The notes beneath the pieces were generated by a model, which ran no database searches, was not told where the DNA came from, and saw only the letters and a program-made list of their open reading frames with translations. The translations under genes and the position numbers were made by a program. A stretch of DNA of 64,000 nucleotides from Combretum micranthum (Eukaryota; Streptophyta; Magnoliopsida; Myrtales; Combretaceae): contig JAMXBD010000363.1 of assembly GCA_024138025.1 (NCBI GenBank), positions 62,001 to 126,000 of the forward strand, read 5' to 3'. Shown here in pieces: positions 1 to 13,230 of this stretch (its first letter is position 1; every line of letters starts with the position of its first letter).

Positions 1-3
1 AAC

Positions 4-345
4 TCTCGTTAACAAACACCCTCCTGCTCCCGGTGTAACTTCATCCACATCTCATACTGATAAGATCCACTCCAGACAAAGTCCAATTTTCATAAGGCAA
101 GGGAACTCATATTTCATCGTTCACATGACACAAGCAATTAAGAGATCCTTCAACGTCTAGATTCCACTCGTAAGATCCGAACAAAGTTGTCACTAACACT
201 CTTAATTCCCAACTTGCATTATCTGGCGAAATTTCAATTTAATTCACAGTCTTGGTACCATATTTAGTTGTTTGAAGGTCCACAATATATAATAGGAAGT
301 CTATTTAAATTTTAAAACATTTAATAATTTTGATATATTCATCAA
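4..345. repeat. Direct repeat, left copy (possible LTR)
   Basis: About 342 bp that recurs almost unchanged at 2995-3335. Reading both by eye I count only a handful of differences, for example the stretch near 31-40 and one base near 252. Both copies end in the same sequence ATATTCATCAA. The left copy may continue beyond the window start, so its true edge is unknown. Two near-identical direct repeats 2.65 kb apart are what the LTRs of a young retroelement would look like, but I found no convincing primer-binding site or coding domain between them, so a plain duplication remains possible. Confidence 0.8.
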
Positions 346-2994
346 GTTCAACTATCCAATCATATATTTCCTATGTTAGGAAATGGCTTATTAAGCACAC
401 ATGTAGAAACTTGAAAGTGGCCTAGAGGTATGAAATAATTGTCCTTTCCTCTAGTACAAAGATTAGTTAGATTATGAATTCTCTTAAGTTATGACTAAGT
501 TTAAAGGCTTATGTGACAAATCAAATGCCCTTAAAAGAAAATAAAACTAAAACTAAGAGCAAGATAGACTTTTGTTTAGACTTGCTCTTGTAAATGAGAG
601 GCTAACTCCTCCTTGTTTGTTATTATAGAAAAATAAAGAGATAAACCTTAATATTTGTAACCGTAGTCCTCTTAAATGTCAATGCTTTTGCTTATGGTAA
701 TCTTTTTTTCTTTTTTCTTATTGATTTTTTCTATTTTAGCCATCAATTAGAAAATAAATGGACCTAATGCTACTTCTTTTTTCTCTTCATGAGGAATTGG
801 GATGTCCAAAGATATACAAGAAAGGAAACAATCTCACCAAATAGTAAGATTTTGGGATCTTATAATAATTTTCAAGCATTAACTTGATGTCCTTCAAATA
901 GATTGTGACGAAATTCTAATTATAGAGACGCTATGGTTAAATGTACTTAGCATAAGGCACACTCAAGATGGATGACCTTTAAGAAGTAACTAACATAAAG
1001 GAAAAATTGTGCAATGTCTAATGCCAAAAATGAATAATACCTCATGTATGGAGTTTTGATTGTTAGAGGCAATATCACAGTGAATGACTAATCAATGAGG
1101 AGGAGTTAAGTGCCTATATAGGGTTATTTAGGTAAATGGGCCCTTGGCCTAATTTAATCATAGGCTAGTCTCTTAGTTTAGTGATATGACTAAGCAAAGG
1201 TTCAATAAATGATGTTTTAAGGAGATTTGGTTTGGTAGTCTTGGAATAGAGATTGTTAGAGTAGTTTATTTTACTCTTGGCTTTAATCAATTTTCTTATA
1301 CATAAAATGTAGATTCACAAAATATCTTTTTAGGATAATTTCAGCTTCGGTTAACTTCAACAGCTAATGTAGAACAGGTTATAAACTCATTTATATGACA
1401 GATGAACTATTTTATTAGAGGACTGGACTTCTTTAATATAATAAAAGCCTTTAAGTCACATTGAACCTATTCAAGCCCACATTTGAAGCTTATGCCTATA
1501 TAAGTAAACAACGGGTGAATATGCTGGTCGTTCGATCTATGGAAGCAGTGCAATAGTTGCAAGTAATACTTGATCTCAATCATCTATCCATATGCCATCC
1601 AATAGTTAGCATTAGCCTTCAACATGTATAAATAAAAGGCTCATCTCTTCATTTGGGTCATTTTGTATATTATTAAGATTGAGAGCAATGTAGAAGTTTT
1701 ACTAAAATATCCCCATGAAAGATTAAAATGCCAATTCAACGTAGAATGAATCATGAATGATCAAGTCTACTTGATTTGATCTTTTGTCATACTCGCGTGC
1801 TTGAGAAATCGAGTTTACCTATTCCTTCTCCCATACGTCTTCCTATAATATTTACACATGTTTCATCATTTCAAGACTCTTCTCGAGCCAATCTACATGC
1901 TTATTGCATATAATCGGCCAGTTGTAATAATCCCAATATACATTGCCACATAAGGAAAGGTGTCTTAGTATAGAAGCACCTCTGGAGCTTGAATGTGAGC
2001 ACTTCTAGAGTTCTTCTCATTTGGTTTAGTCTTGCAGCATTCTTAAAAATACTAGTGAGGACGATAGTTTTGAATAGGAAAAATGAGAAATGTCTCAAAC
2101 AGATTTTGATAGATATATGTATATATTTTATATTGAAATGCCTTTTATTGAAATGCTCTTGAAGTTCATTGAAATCTTATGGTCAAGTGTGTTTAGTGGG
2201 GAGCTATACTAAGGTGGACAACATGAAGGATTCTTGACACTGGTAACAAAATCATAAGACTTGTCATTCAAAAGGCAAATGGTATCTTGTTTATGGAGTT
2301 TTCGTTGTTATAATTAAAGAGATTTCTAGCAACGATTTTGGTTGAAGGGTGAAACATAAAGTCAACGTCAAAATAGAGGCTTGTAACGAATCTAATGATT
2401 ATTCGTCCTTTGTGTTGAAGGAAAGTATCGTGATGAATTCCTTGTTAAGATAGCCTTTATACTAATCTTTCTCACAATTGGGAGAATAGAGCACCAAAGA
2501 CGGAATTGAATTAAGGTTCTTTATTATATAAGTTTGTTAAAAAAACGAATTAATGGACGAATAATTGGAGTAAAGAGATGAATCCCACAATATTTTTAAT
2601 CGTTATTTTATTAGGATGTAAGATATGAAATCCGAGATTCAAGAGGAATGATTTTGTAGAAGAAAATGATTGGGAGCATGAATTAAGTGAAAAAGAAGGA
2701 ATTTGGGCGAATTTAGGATGAATATTTAAAGTTTCTAAACTACACTAACGACAAGAAGGAGATGACATAGGAACGTGCAACCTATGTAAGGAAATCACAT
2801 AATCTTTTGCATTCCAAGCAGTACAACGTGCTATGACTATGAGTCATAATTCTTAAAATGAGATTTTAGTCATAATCTTTTAAATGTTTATACTTATTTG
2901 GGTAAAATTCACAACTCTTGAGCAGATACAATATTTGCAGAAGCTTTCATAAATTGACTTTGTCCGTTTCTAACGACACTTTGTTCGAACCATT
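346..2994. other. Non-coding interior between the direct repeats
   Basis: There is no ORF above 65 codons and no recognisable protein domain on either strand. If the flanking repeats are LTRs this is the decayed or non-autonomous interior of that element. Just inside the right repeat the minus strand reads TGGTTCGAAC, which begins with the TGG expected of a tRNA-primed site, but this is weak. Confidence 0.4.
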
Positions 2995-3335
2995 TCTCGT
3001 TAATAAACACCATCCTGCTCCCGGCGCACTTCATCCACATCTCATACTGATAAGATCCACTCCAGACAAAGTCCAATTTTCATAAGGCAAGGGAACTCAT
3101 ATTTCATCGTTCACATGACACAAGCAATTAAGAGATCCTTCAACGTCTAGATTCCACTCGTAAGATCCGAACAAAGTTGTCACTAACACTCTTAATTCCC
3201 AACTTGCATTATCTGGCGAAATTTCAATTTAATTCACAGTCTTGGTACCATGTTTAGTTGTTTGAAGGTCCACAATATATAATAGGAAGTCTATTTAAAT
3301 TTTAAAACATTTAATAATTTTGATATATTCATCAA
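2995..3335. repeat. Direct repeat, right copy (possible LTR)
   Basis: Near-identical partner of 4-345, in the same orientation and with the same right edge (TTCATCAA), after which the sequences diverge (GTTCAACT versus ATACTGTG). High identity implies a recent duplication or a young insertion. Confidence 0.8.
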
Positions 3336-4382
3336 ATACTGTGCGTGTAAATTTTATTAATAATAATAAGTTGGCAATCCAATATATGATGTGATAAGAG
3401 AAATTTTATCCTTATCCTATCCCTGTCTTAGATGGACTTTATACACAAATACTGAAACACGGATTCAAAGCCGTTTGAACATCAACAGTGTTAATATATG
3501 ACATGACACATAGAGATCTTACCATTCAATTGATACATATATTATATAAATTACGTAGTATATATATGGAAATATCCATAATTACTCATCTATTTTAATC
3601 ATGTGTACCCCTAACATTGTATTGACAGACTGGGATGAAATTGGTATTTTAATTTTATTAATATGAAAGAACCATTTCTTCATTTGGTCCGAAGAAAAAT
3701 GTTATTTTTTAATACCCCCAATCATAAAACAAACTCTCATGCATGAGGATAAAAACACATGTCTATTGTTATCTAAAATATATATATATATTATATATAA
3801 ATTGTATAAAAAATGATTATCGAATTAGTATCGCTATCTTCCATATTTAAGTGAGGATACCATAATTTCTGCTCATGTCGTATGTACAAGTCAAGATATA
3901 GTGACCTATCCAATCAAAGTTTTACGCTCCAGTGTATCCCGTATTAGGTGAGCGATACAGGCTTGAGTTGCTATGTCTTATAATTCTTATTCAATTTGAG
4001 TAAATCAAATATAATATAAATATTATATGCCAGTAAAATTTTTTCTTTTCTTTTATTTTTTTTAACATGGACTATGATTTTCCAAGATTACATCATGGGG
4101 TTAAATCCATATCTATAGTTAGTAAACACACACTGGTAGAGTAGAATATTAGAAGAATCTCACTGTAAGTGGTGCCCAGCCAAATGGATAGCGACCCGCA
4201 CATGGAGTCTCGTGTCCAATAATGCAACCAACCAAATACGACTAAAGCCGTCTTCCCCCTATACTATGTGGAAATCTACTCTACATATAATATGCAAAAA
4301 GAAATATGACCGTTGAAACACCAAAATTCCACCTAGAAAAATTATATATACATTATTGACCATGTGGTTATAGGTTTTATTA
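3336..4382. other. Gene-free upstream region of the pectinesterase
   Basis: AT-rich sequence with short TA runs (near 3780-3800) and no coding or repeat structure that I can support. It holds the presumed promoter-proximal region of the downstream gene. Confidence 0.5.
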
Positions 4383-4443
4383 TATTTATATAAACCAATC
4401 TCCCATACAAACACCCACAACTCTCTCTCTCTCTCTCTCTCTC
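4383..4443 (+). promoter_or_regulatory. Putative core promoter: TATA element and CT-rich leader
   Basis: A TATTTATATAAACC element at about 4383-4396 is followed by a CT dinucleotide run at 4421-4443, about 140 bp upstream of the pectinesterase ATG at 4579. A TATA box followed by a pyrimidine patch near the transcription start is common in plant promoters. The start site itself is inferred and not visible. Confidence 0.5.
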
Positions 4444-4578
4444 AAATCTCACATTCAAGGAGTCTTCTATGCTCCCTTCTCACATTTGAATTAACACAAC
4501 AAGAAGACATACATTATTATATATTCCTTTTCCACATTCTTCTCCCTGATTCCTTTTTTCACTTTGATATTTAATTTA

Positions 4579-7500
4579 ATGGCTTCTCTTTCTTCTACTT
4601 CTTTGTTTATTTTATATATTTACTATTTCATTCTTAGTTTATCAAATTTCTCATCATTTTTTGTATCATCTTTGCAGGTTAATAACGGAACTAGCACTTG
4701 CACCAATAATATCACCTCCAGTAATGTCAATAGGCACCGGCACAAGTGGTTCGGACCGATCGGCCACCTCGTAATCACTGTGAATCATAACGGCTCCGCC
4801 CAGTTCAAGACCGTCCAAGCCGCTGTTGATTCCATTCCGAATAACAATAGGCAGAACACCACCATAAAAATCAGCGCGGGATATTACATGTAATAACAGA
4901 AACTTCTAAATATTATATACATACAAACATATATATATATATATATATATACCTTACGAAGCCTCCATCAAAGTCTAGAATTTAGCTAAATTTACTAATA
5001 AACTTCATTTTTCAATTGCGACTTGGATATCATAATTTAGTTGAAAATTCTGGAGCACTATCTGCAAAAAATACCTATATTGACTTATGAATATACATAT
5101 ATGAATATTAATCTTATTTTGACAGAATATGAAACTAATACATAATTTTTTAAAAACTACTACTTATGTGTTAAAATTTTATTGATACTTATATATAATT
5201 AATTGATCTTATAGTTCGGTTAGTAGATTAAATTCTTTCTTTGATATTTGAAGCACAGCAATAATTTACTCATTCTTTTATTCTACTTTATTGTTTATAT
5301 TTTCATTTTCTTCGAGCCTACTATACACGACGAGATACCAAAGAAAAGCACAACCTTACACTAGCGAAAAAAATATTCGAAATGCAAGACAGTTACTTAC
5401 ATGTTGTCTTCAGGTGGATTTATTTTATATATTATTATGCTATTATTCTTGAAGGTGATAATGACATGGTACGGTGGGTGGTGCAGCGAAAAGGTGGTGG
5501 TTCCGGCGACAAAGCCGTTCATCACGTTCCAAGGAAGGAAGAGATGTGACGGTGATAGAGTGGCATGATAGGGCATCCGACCGTGGGTCCAATGGTCAAC
5601 AGTTACGTACTTATAGAACAGCTTCTGTCACTGTTTATGCAAACTATTTCTCCGCCCGTAATATCAGTTTTAAGGTACATTGTCTCATTTAAGGCTTTTC
5701 ATAAATATAGGATCGATCATTGTCTTTGGGCCATATAAGCCTATTTTAACATGCGTTTTTAGATTAACTTTCTATGTTAATTATTTGCTTATGGAATTTT
5801 ATGATAAAATTGAACTCTGAAAGGAACAACCCTCAAGTTAGTTAAGTACAGGTGTCTAATTGTGGGAAAAATATTTGATAGCTAACGTATACACGTGGTA
5901 TCTAACTTTTAATCATATTTTGATAAATAAAAGAGACGGTGGATAGATTTTTAAATTACTATCACTTATAATTTATGAATATAGCTACATATTAAAATAT
6001 GGTTGGTATTTACTCACCATGTATATATTAGATGTGGTATTTATTATCCGGTCAAGTACCACTTATATGATAATGGTCAATCTTATTATTACATGTGGAA
6101 ATAAATACCTGTCGCTGTGAATCCTTTCAAGAATCTTAAATATAAAATGAATAAATTATTAGAAAAAGAGAAAGGGTTTAACTTAAAAATCCCATAAAGT
6201 TTCTTAATGACAAAAACTACCTGCATAGTATAATTAATTATGGTTACGGAAAAAATTATAATTATTTATGGAAATTCGTAGTGCAATTTTAATTTAACTT
6301 TATTCTGGTAGGCACATATAAAATTTAATTTAGCTAACCACTAGTAATCATAGTAGTAAATTTCAAACCACCCAATAACATGATTGTAAAAGGTGATTCC
6401 CCCCCCCCCCCCCTCTTAAAAGGTGCCTCTGATCCAAGACATAGACAACAGGAAAATTTAGTAGTATTAGTAATTAATGATGTTAGAACTAATTAAGAAA
6501 CTTTCATGGTATTTTAAAATAATATATATATACTCTCCTAACAATCCTAATTATCATAATAATATATACTTATTAACGTGGAAATTTATGTATTTCGTTC
6601 TGTGTTTTCAAATAGAACACGGCCCCAGCACCAATGCCGGGGATGCAGGGGTGGCAAGCGGTTGCATTTCGGATCTCCGGCGACAAGGCGTACTTCAGTG
6701 GCTGTGGATTCTACGGTGCACAAGACACTTTATGTGACGATGCTGGTCGGCATTACTTCAAGGATTGTTACATCGAGGGTTCCATAGACTTCATTTTTGG
6801 AAATGGCAGGTCCATGTACAAGGTAATTAATAAAATGATAAACTGTAGTTGCATTATTATATTGCAATTTTTTTTGTCGTAATTTGTCTTGTAATTATCA
6901 ATATGTTTGTACCACATAATAAGAGGTTGAAAAGAAGAAATTAATATCTATCAACATTTTTAAATTATCAACAACTTAATAATTTAGTGGCATTATATAT
7001 TGATATTGTAATAGAATGAATTAGGCAATTTAAATTCTCCTCTCCCACTACCAAGCATTTTTAATAATTATTAACCACCGTCCCTAATTAGAAAAAATAT
7101 AATATGTTAAACATAACTTAATCTAAAGTAACTACTACTCATATGAGAAAATTAATGATAGTTACTCACAGGTACTATTAAACGCAATATATAATATCCG
7201 CTAAAGCACTAAATCCTTTCTCATCTAATTATTGTTTATTGTGGTTACCTTCTTTTGTCACATATCAATATGAATAACTAAAGACACCCATCTGTTGACA
7301 TTGTCATTACAAAATTTTATAACTACAAAATCTTAGTTATGAACATTTATAAAATTATCTTCCACACAACCAAATCTTAGTCATAGTTAATTATCATATT
7401 GTTCTGTATTTTTCATTATATTAAGATAAATGTACATTGCGATGATACAAACAAAACATAGGTACGTTATATTTTGGAAGAAGCGTTATTACATCGAATG

Positions 7501-9880
7501 TGATGTATAAGTCGTACCAATAGTATTGTCGTCACGTCGCGTCGTGGATCTTATATTAATTAAAACGAAGTGCTCCTTTCTGGTGTCTGCATGTAGCTCA
7601 CAGAGTCCCACTTTCTGCATGTTTTGTCATTTGAATGGGAAGACAAATCTGGAAAAGGATAATCTTTTCCCTGTATGCCCGTTCAACAATGTGTCAGAAA
7701 TGGCGCGGCCGTATTAAAGACTTTTTGTTTTGGTAGCACGTGAACCCCTCAAACACTAATACTAGGTGCATGCAATATAAATTATACATTTTATGTTTTC
7801 CCACCAGCATGCAATTGCAATATATTATTTCGTTCAATTTCAAAATCTGAATCACTTTATTCAGCCCAAAATAGGTAAGAGAAGATATCTTTTTAGAGTG
7901 ATTCCACATGTAAATAGCTAAATTTATATGATAAAAGTGTAAAATTTTAAATCATCTTTTCTTAGCACTATGCACTTGATGTAAAATGAATGCCTAACAA
8001 ATCCTTATTTCTATATCATTATTATTATTATTTTTATAATAGGTGAAGTGAAGCTATATGGGATTTAAAAAAAAAAAAATTGCATGATAAGTCGATAACA
8101 TGATAAATAAGTACATTCAAGAGGTCTACATTTTTATGTATTTTTTGCATTTGGCTTGAAAATCAAATATTTCAATAAAATTATAAATTTTATCATTCGA
8201 GCACATGTCGTTTTTCATGGACATGAAGTTTGAGAAGCTAGATTCGTACAAATGAATCTAAACTTGATACACAATATGGTATGAGACAAAATTCTAGCTT
8301 CGACAGTTTTGAATTCTACTAAACATTACAGAAAAATTTAATTATAACTTGGCATCTATCCCTTATTACAAAAATATAAAATTTATGGAAATTTAATTTC
8401 CAAGAGTAAATTGAAAATAATTTTTCTTAGACTTAATATTCCATCCCAAAATTAAAATTGCATGCATAACTGCATAATTGGTGTTTCCGGGAAATTGATA
8501 AACAAGCAATAAAAAAAAAAAAAATTTCTTTTATATAATTTGTGTCTGCTTACGATAATAATTCTTTGTTGATGACTTTGGTAGGACTGTCATATACACT
8601 CAATAGCAACTAGATTTGGGTCGATAGCAGCACATGCCAGAAAATGCCCTGATGAGAAAACCGGTTTTGCTTTCGTCCGGTGTCGAGTCACGGGGACCGG
8701 ATCGCTCTATTTGGGCCGGGCTATGGGCCAATACTCAAGGATTGTGTACTCCTACACTTACTTTGATGACTTGGTGGCTCATGGTGTCTGGGATGATTGG
8801 GACCACGTCGGCAACAAGAACAAGTAAGTCTTAATTCTTACTGTATTTATTAATTAGCTTTGACTTTACAACTATTAATATAATCATTATTAATGATTCG
8901 AGCAAACTAATGATGAGAATGATTCATAAATTTCAAAGTATGGCCCATCAAAATGCCATTATGATTGTCCATTGTTTAAAGTTTTACTAAAAGGTACTTA
9001 TTAAAAAAAAAATATATATATATATATATATATTATGAGTCCCTTAAGTTTCGTTAAGAGTCAAAAGAAATTCAAAAAAGGAACTTATTAAAATCGTTGT
9101 ACATTTTTAAAAGAGGAAAAGAAGTGTGCATGCAAACATTTTCTTGGCTTTTAAGATTATCTTGAAAGCATTTATTAACAATTTACTATTATTAGTATGT
9201 GTCGTATATAAATATTTGCTGAACATATTTTGATAAGAATATACATATATAAAAAATTGTCAAAAAATTAACTTCTCATTTAATTATTTACAAATGCAAA
9301 ATGCTTAATGTTTGTTTAAATCATGTCAAAGAGTGTTTTTTAACTTTTAAGGCACTTCTTAAAAATTGATAGAAGATACTTTCTATATTTTTTGAATTTG
9401 AATATTATAAAATTTTTCTATTTTATAATATTAATTACACACTTTACAAGAAAATAGATGTATGGCAAGATGAAAGAATTTTTCATTTTTGTTATTGTTT
9501 TTCAAAAGTATAATTTACATTTTTCTTTTTTTATTACCACCTCTATAAGAAACAATTCTCAAAACTTATTTGAAATAAGTAAGCTAATTTAGAGTACGCC
9601 ATTTATGTTATCTCATTTCTGCTTCTTAATTGTTCAAATTTGTACCTGTTGACAAAACTATATTATCAAAATTTTATTTTGATAATAAAAATTCAATTAT
9701 ATATATTTTTTGTGGAATTACAGGACAGCATTTTTTGGAGTGTACAAATGTTGGGGCCCAGGGGCAGCAGCAACGAGCGGAGTATCATGGGCCCGAGAGC
9801 TGGACTTTGACTTGGCCCATCCATTTCTCGTCAAGAGTTTTGTCAACGGAAGGCATTGGATTGCACCTTACGATGCTTAA
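4579..9880 (+). CDS. Pectinesterase (secreted, no pro-domain), five exons, apparent 2-base frameshift in exon 2
   Basis: Pectin methylesterase, which demethylesterifies cell-wall homogalacturonan. Exons that I can splice: 4579-4889, 5487-5674, 6616-6822, 8585-8823, 9724-9880, all with GT/AG introns, giving about 367 codons. The N-terminus is a hydrophobic signal sequence and there is no inhibitor-like pro-region. Family motifs are present in order: [10 protein letters not shown] (exon 2), [32 protein letters not shown] and [13 protein letters not shown] with the catalytic Asp residues (exon 3), [19 protein letters not shown] with the catalytic Arg (exon 4), and RHWIAPYDA at the stop (exon 5). 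It resembles the Arabidopsis PME53-type clade. The ATG at 4579 opens the signal peptide. Exon 2 changes frame after ITFQG (about 5535-5545): the family has a Gly-Ala-Gly stretch there, and two bases are missing relative to it. All other exons are clean, so this is either a very young pseudogene or a sequence error. Confidence 0.9.
6399..6413 (+). repeat. Poly-C homopolymer in pectinesterase intron 2
   Basis: Fifteen consecutive C residues inside an AT-rich intron. It is a typical spot for length polymorphism or base-calling error. Confidence 0.95.
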
Positions 9881-12800
9881 CCAACCACAACATACATCAA
9901 AATATTCTTTCATTTCAATAATTTCCCTGAAGAAAATTTCATTTATTAATTTTATTCATTCGTTCATTATTTTCAAAATTCTTACTTTGTGAAGTAGTGT
10001 GCGTATTGGAATAGTAATGTACCAATTCGATTTATTGTTTTAATTGTATACTCTACATTTCATGAGTTGATAGGTTGTATGTTACAAGTACATTTGAATG
10101 AGAAAATATTATTCTACATCCAAAGGAATATACATGAGTATTTTGCCATTTCAATTAGGTATATATCATTGGGACAAATATTCGCTTTACAGTATTTTTG
10201 ATGTCACGTTAGGTTCTTGGTAAATAATAATATGCTACGTGTTATTTATTTAAAAAATAAAATTAATTAAAATCAAATTAATAATAAATAACACATTTTT
10301 ACTTGTAGGGATAGTATTATGACAGTAAATTGGATAAAACACACTTGAATTCATATTATCACAATAAAGAGTATCTCTCGACTCTCTATAAAGCAAATTC
10401 CGTGTAATCCATTACAAGCATATCAGAAACTTTCAAGATCTCTAGTAATGGCTTGAAATCTTAAAGGCAATAATTTTCACTAATAGTTGTAGCTGATATC
10501 ATCTCATATTTTCCCTTAAGAATTTATTTACTTAATCTAATTAATTATTATAATAGTAATTTTTATGATTTTTATGGGTCTTTTTAATTATCGGATTTAA
10601 TCTAATATTTTTAAAATATTTAGTTTAGCTAGACATTTGTGGAAACTTTTCTTTTCTTTTTTTTTTTTTTTTTTTTTTGCAAAGAAAAATTACAGTAGGA
10701 TCCTTAATGAAGAATTTTCAAAATTTTATAAGGATTTAATTACAATGATGATCTCTAAAAAATAAGTTCTTAATATAGGGATGGTTTTAAGCACTCCCAT
10801 TGTACATGCTCTAAAAGCTTATTTTGTCTCTTTTGGTCAAGGTGTCATTTCATTTAAAAATTTCATTACTTTATTCTTTGGGTTCTTTTTCTTTTTCTTT
10901 TTTTTTTTATATATCGTCAAAACATACTATTATTGAAATATTAAATTTTTTGGACAAAAAAAGAAGAAAGAAATATTAAATTTACACTTGCAATTTAAAA
11001 TTGCATATCATGCGTTTATCTTTTTCTTAAATTATAAACTATGATTCAATCATTAGCCAAAATCTAAACTGAATTTTCATAGTTCCAAAATCTTTTAGAC
11101 CTAAGAGAATGATTTGGTTCAAAATAAGAAAAATGCTAATCATATATGATTTCATTGGATTCGAAGAAAAATCCATATAATTTTCCTTCTCCTTCTAATA
11201 TCAATGCATAATCTTGTAATTATTTCTTTGACCCACTTATCATTTTCCATTCATATCATTTGATAATAGAGATAGTCCGTGTGATAGTGAGTTAAAACCT
11301 ATTATTTTTTAATAGAATTGGAATTTGATTTTATTTATAAAATTAAGCAAATTTAAAATACCATTAAACAAAAAGTCTTTTGCTAGGGTCAGCTTCTCTC
11401 ATCAGTCAAGAGTCGCTCTTTCTACAGTTCTTACCCCATAAAATGAGAAAAAAATCTTGAGTGGATGATATATGTACTGTATAACTTTAATAATTTTTTA
11501 ATATATAAACAATATAATAGGGTAGTCTTTGACAATAATCTCTTACCTTTCAGCATCTATCAGTGGACCGAGAAAATCCTACGGCCCAAAAACTCTAGCT
11601 AATACCCGAAACATAGCAATGACTCCCCACTTTATCCTTTGGGTTCTTAACATTTACATATATAATCTACTAAACCCACCTTGTATAAATTATATAAATT
11701 AAATTACATAAAGAAGAAGAAAAGAAATTACAAGTTTTTTATGGGATCCTCTTGTCTGGTCCATCATTCTTGAAAGCTAAGATAAGAAACTACAATGTAG
11801 TTGGTATAAGCTTATATATTTCACCAGTAGCTAGTACCATCATCAATAACAATTCAGGCAAATTGATAAAAAATATGATTCTTCAATTTTTCAATTGGAT
11901 GATTTGTGGCTCATTTATTTTTATAGTTAATGAATATCTAGAACACTTATTATAATCCCATTATTTTTTTAATTTAAATACTAATTACATATTTCAAAAA
12001 AAGAGCATATACATATTGAAAACAAAAACTTGTTTCATTTCAATTTTTTTTTAAAAATTATTTTTAGTTTTTTCCTTTTCGCTAAATATTGGTGGATAAT
12101 CGAAATGCCGTGCACTGGTCCAGAGCATTGATAAGTCAAAAGTCGAATATGCTTCAATTTGATATTTTTTATGTCCTATTTGGAAATTTCGACACTCGAT
12201 AGATATGAGTAGGAAAAGAAATTTTATGTTTGAACAAATAAAAAAAAAAAAAGATGTGAAACTACCACTAAAGTTTTAAGAATAATTAAGCCATATAATA
12301 TTCATTTGAAATACCGAAGTTATTCTTATGTAAAAAATTAAATTACATGATAGAGAAACATCTACTCAAAATGTTGGATGTGATAGGGAGCTGGAAAGTG
12401 GAAGCATGTGACCAACAACATAATATTTGATTTTCCTATTTATCATTATACTATTTGTACATATACTTTTAGTAATTGCTTGAATATTGTAGGAAGAAAA
12501 AGACATAAAAATGAAAAATAATCGTATTTCTTTGATGGAAATGCTATGGAATTGGGCACATGTAACATTTTGAAATGTTGATATTTTTCCATAACTTAAT
12601 AAGATACTAAATAAAATAAATTTTAATGTTTCTTTTTATTTTCTTTTTTTAATATCGTAAAGTGTCGACAAGCATAAAACAACTTATTCACAATCCATGC
12701 TACTCTTCTCTCGTCTCAAATTGATAGTTGTAGACTGGAAAAAAAATCATGATGGTGATTGGACCGAGCAACGCTGCTTTTAAATTTGATGTCGAATTTC

Positions 12801-13230
12801 AACTTGCATCATACTATCTTTCTTTCTTTCTTTCTTTTTTTTTTCCTTTTCCTCTTTTTGCCCTTTACCTTTTCACCAAATATTTGTATATTACAACTAT
12901 TGTGAAAATATCGAGTTAGATCTATTTACTTCAGAAATGAATGCTGATGGCACTATGCATTTATAATATGATTTTTTTTTTTAATGATTTGATTTGTATC
13001 TAATTACACAGTTTTGCTTTAGGACTTTTTCATCTGTAAAGTACATTAAATGATCCCATTTCATAATGATTAGATAAATATAAATTAGAAATTTATCTGA
13101 ATAATAACTTTTCTTTGAGTTTTCCTATTGCTTTTCTTGCCGTTACAACCCAGTTACATAGATCTAGAAACAAGCCCAAGTGGCTAAGGATTTTACTCAT
13201 GAAATGCATGTACACATTACAAATACAGTT
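9881..13230. other. Pectinesterase 3' flank and gene-free spacer
   Basis: The first 250 bp are the 3' UTR and flank. Phrases such as the TTCATTTATT...TTCATTCGTTCATTATTTTCAAAATTC region recur, diverged, behind all three pectinesterase exon-5 relics further on. Beyond about 10.2 kb I see only AT-rich spacer with T-runs (for example 10651-10678) and no supported gene. Confidence 0.5.
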
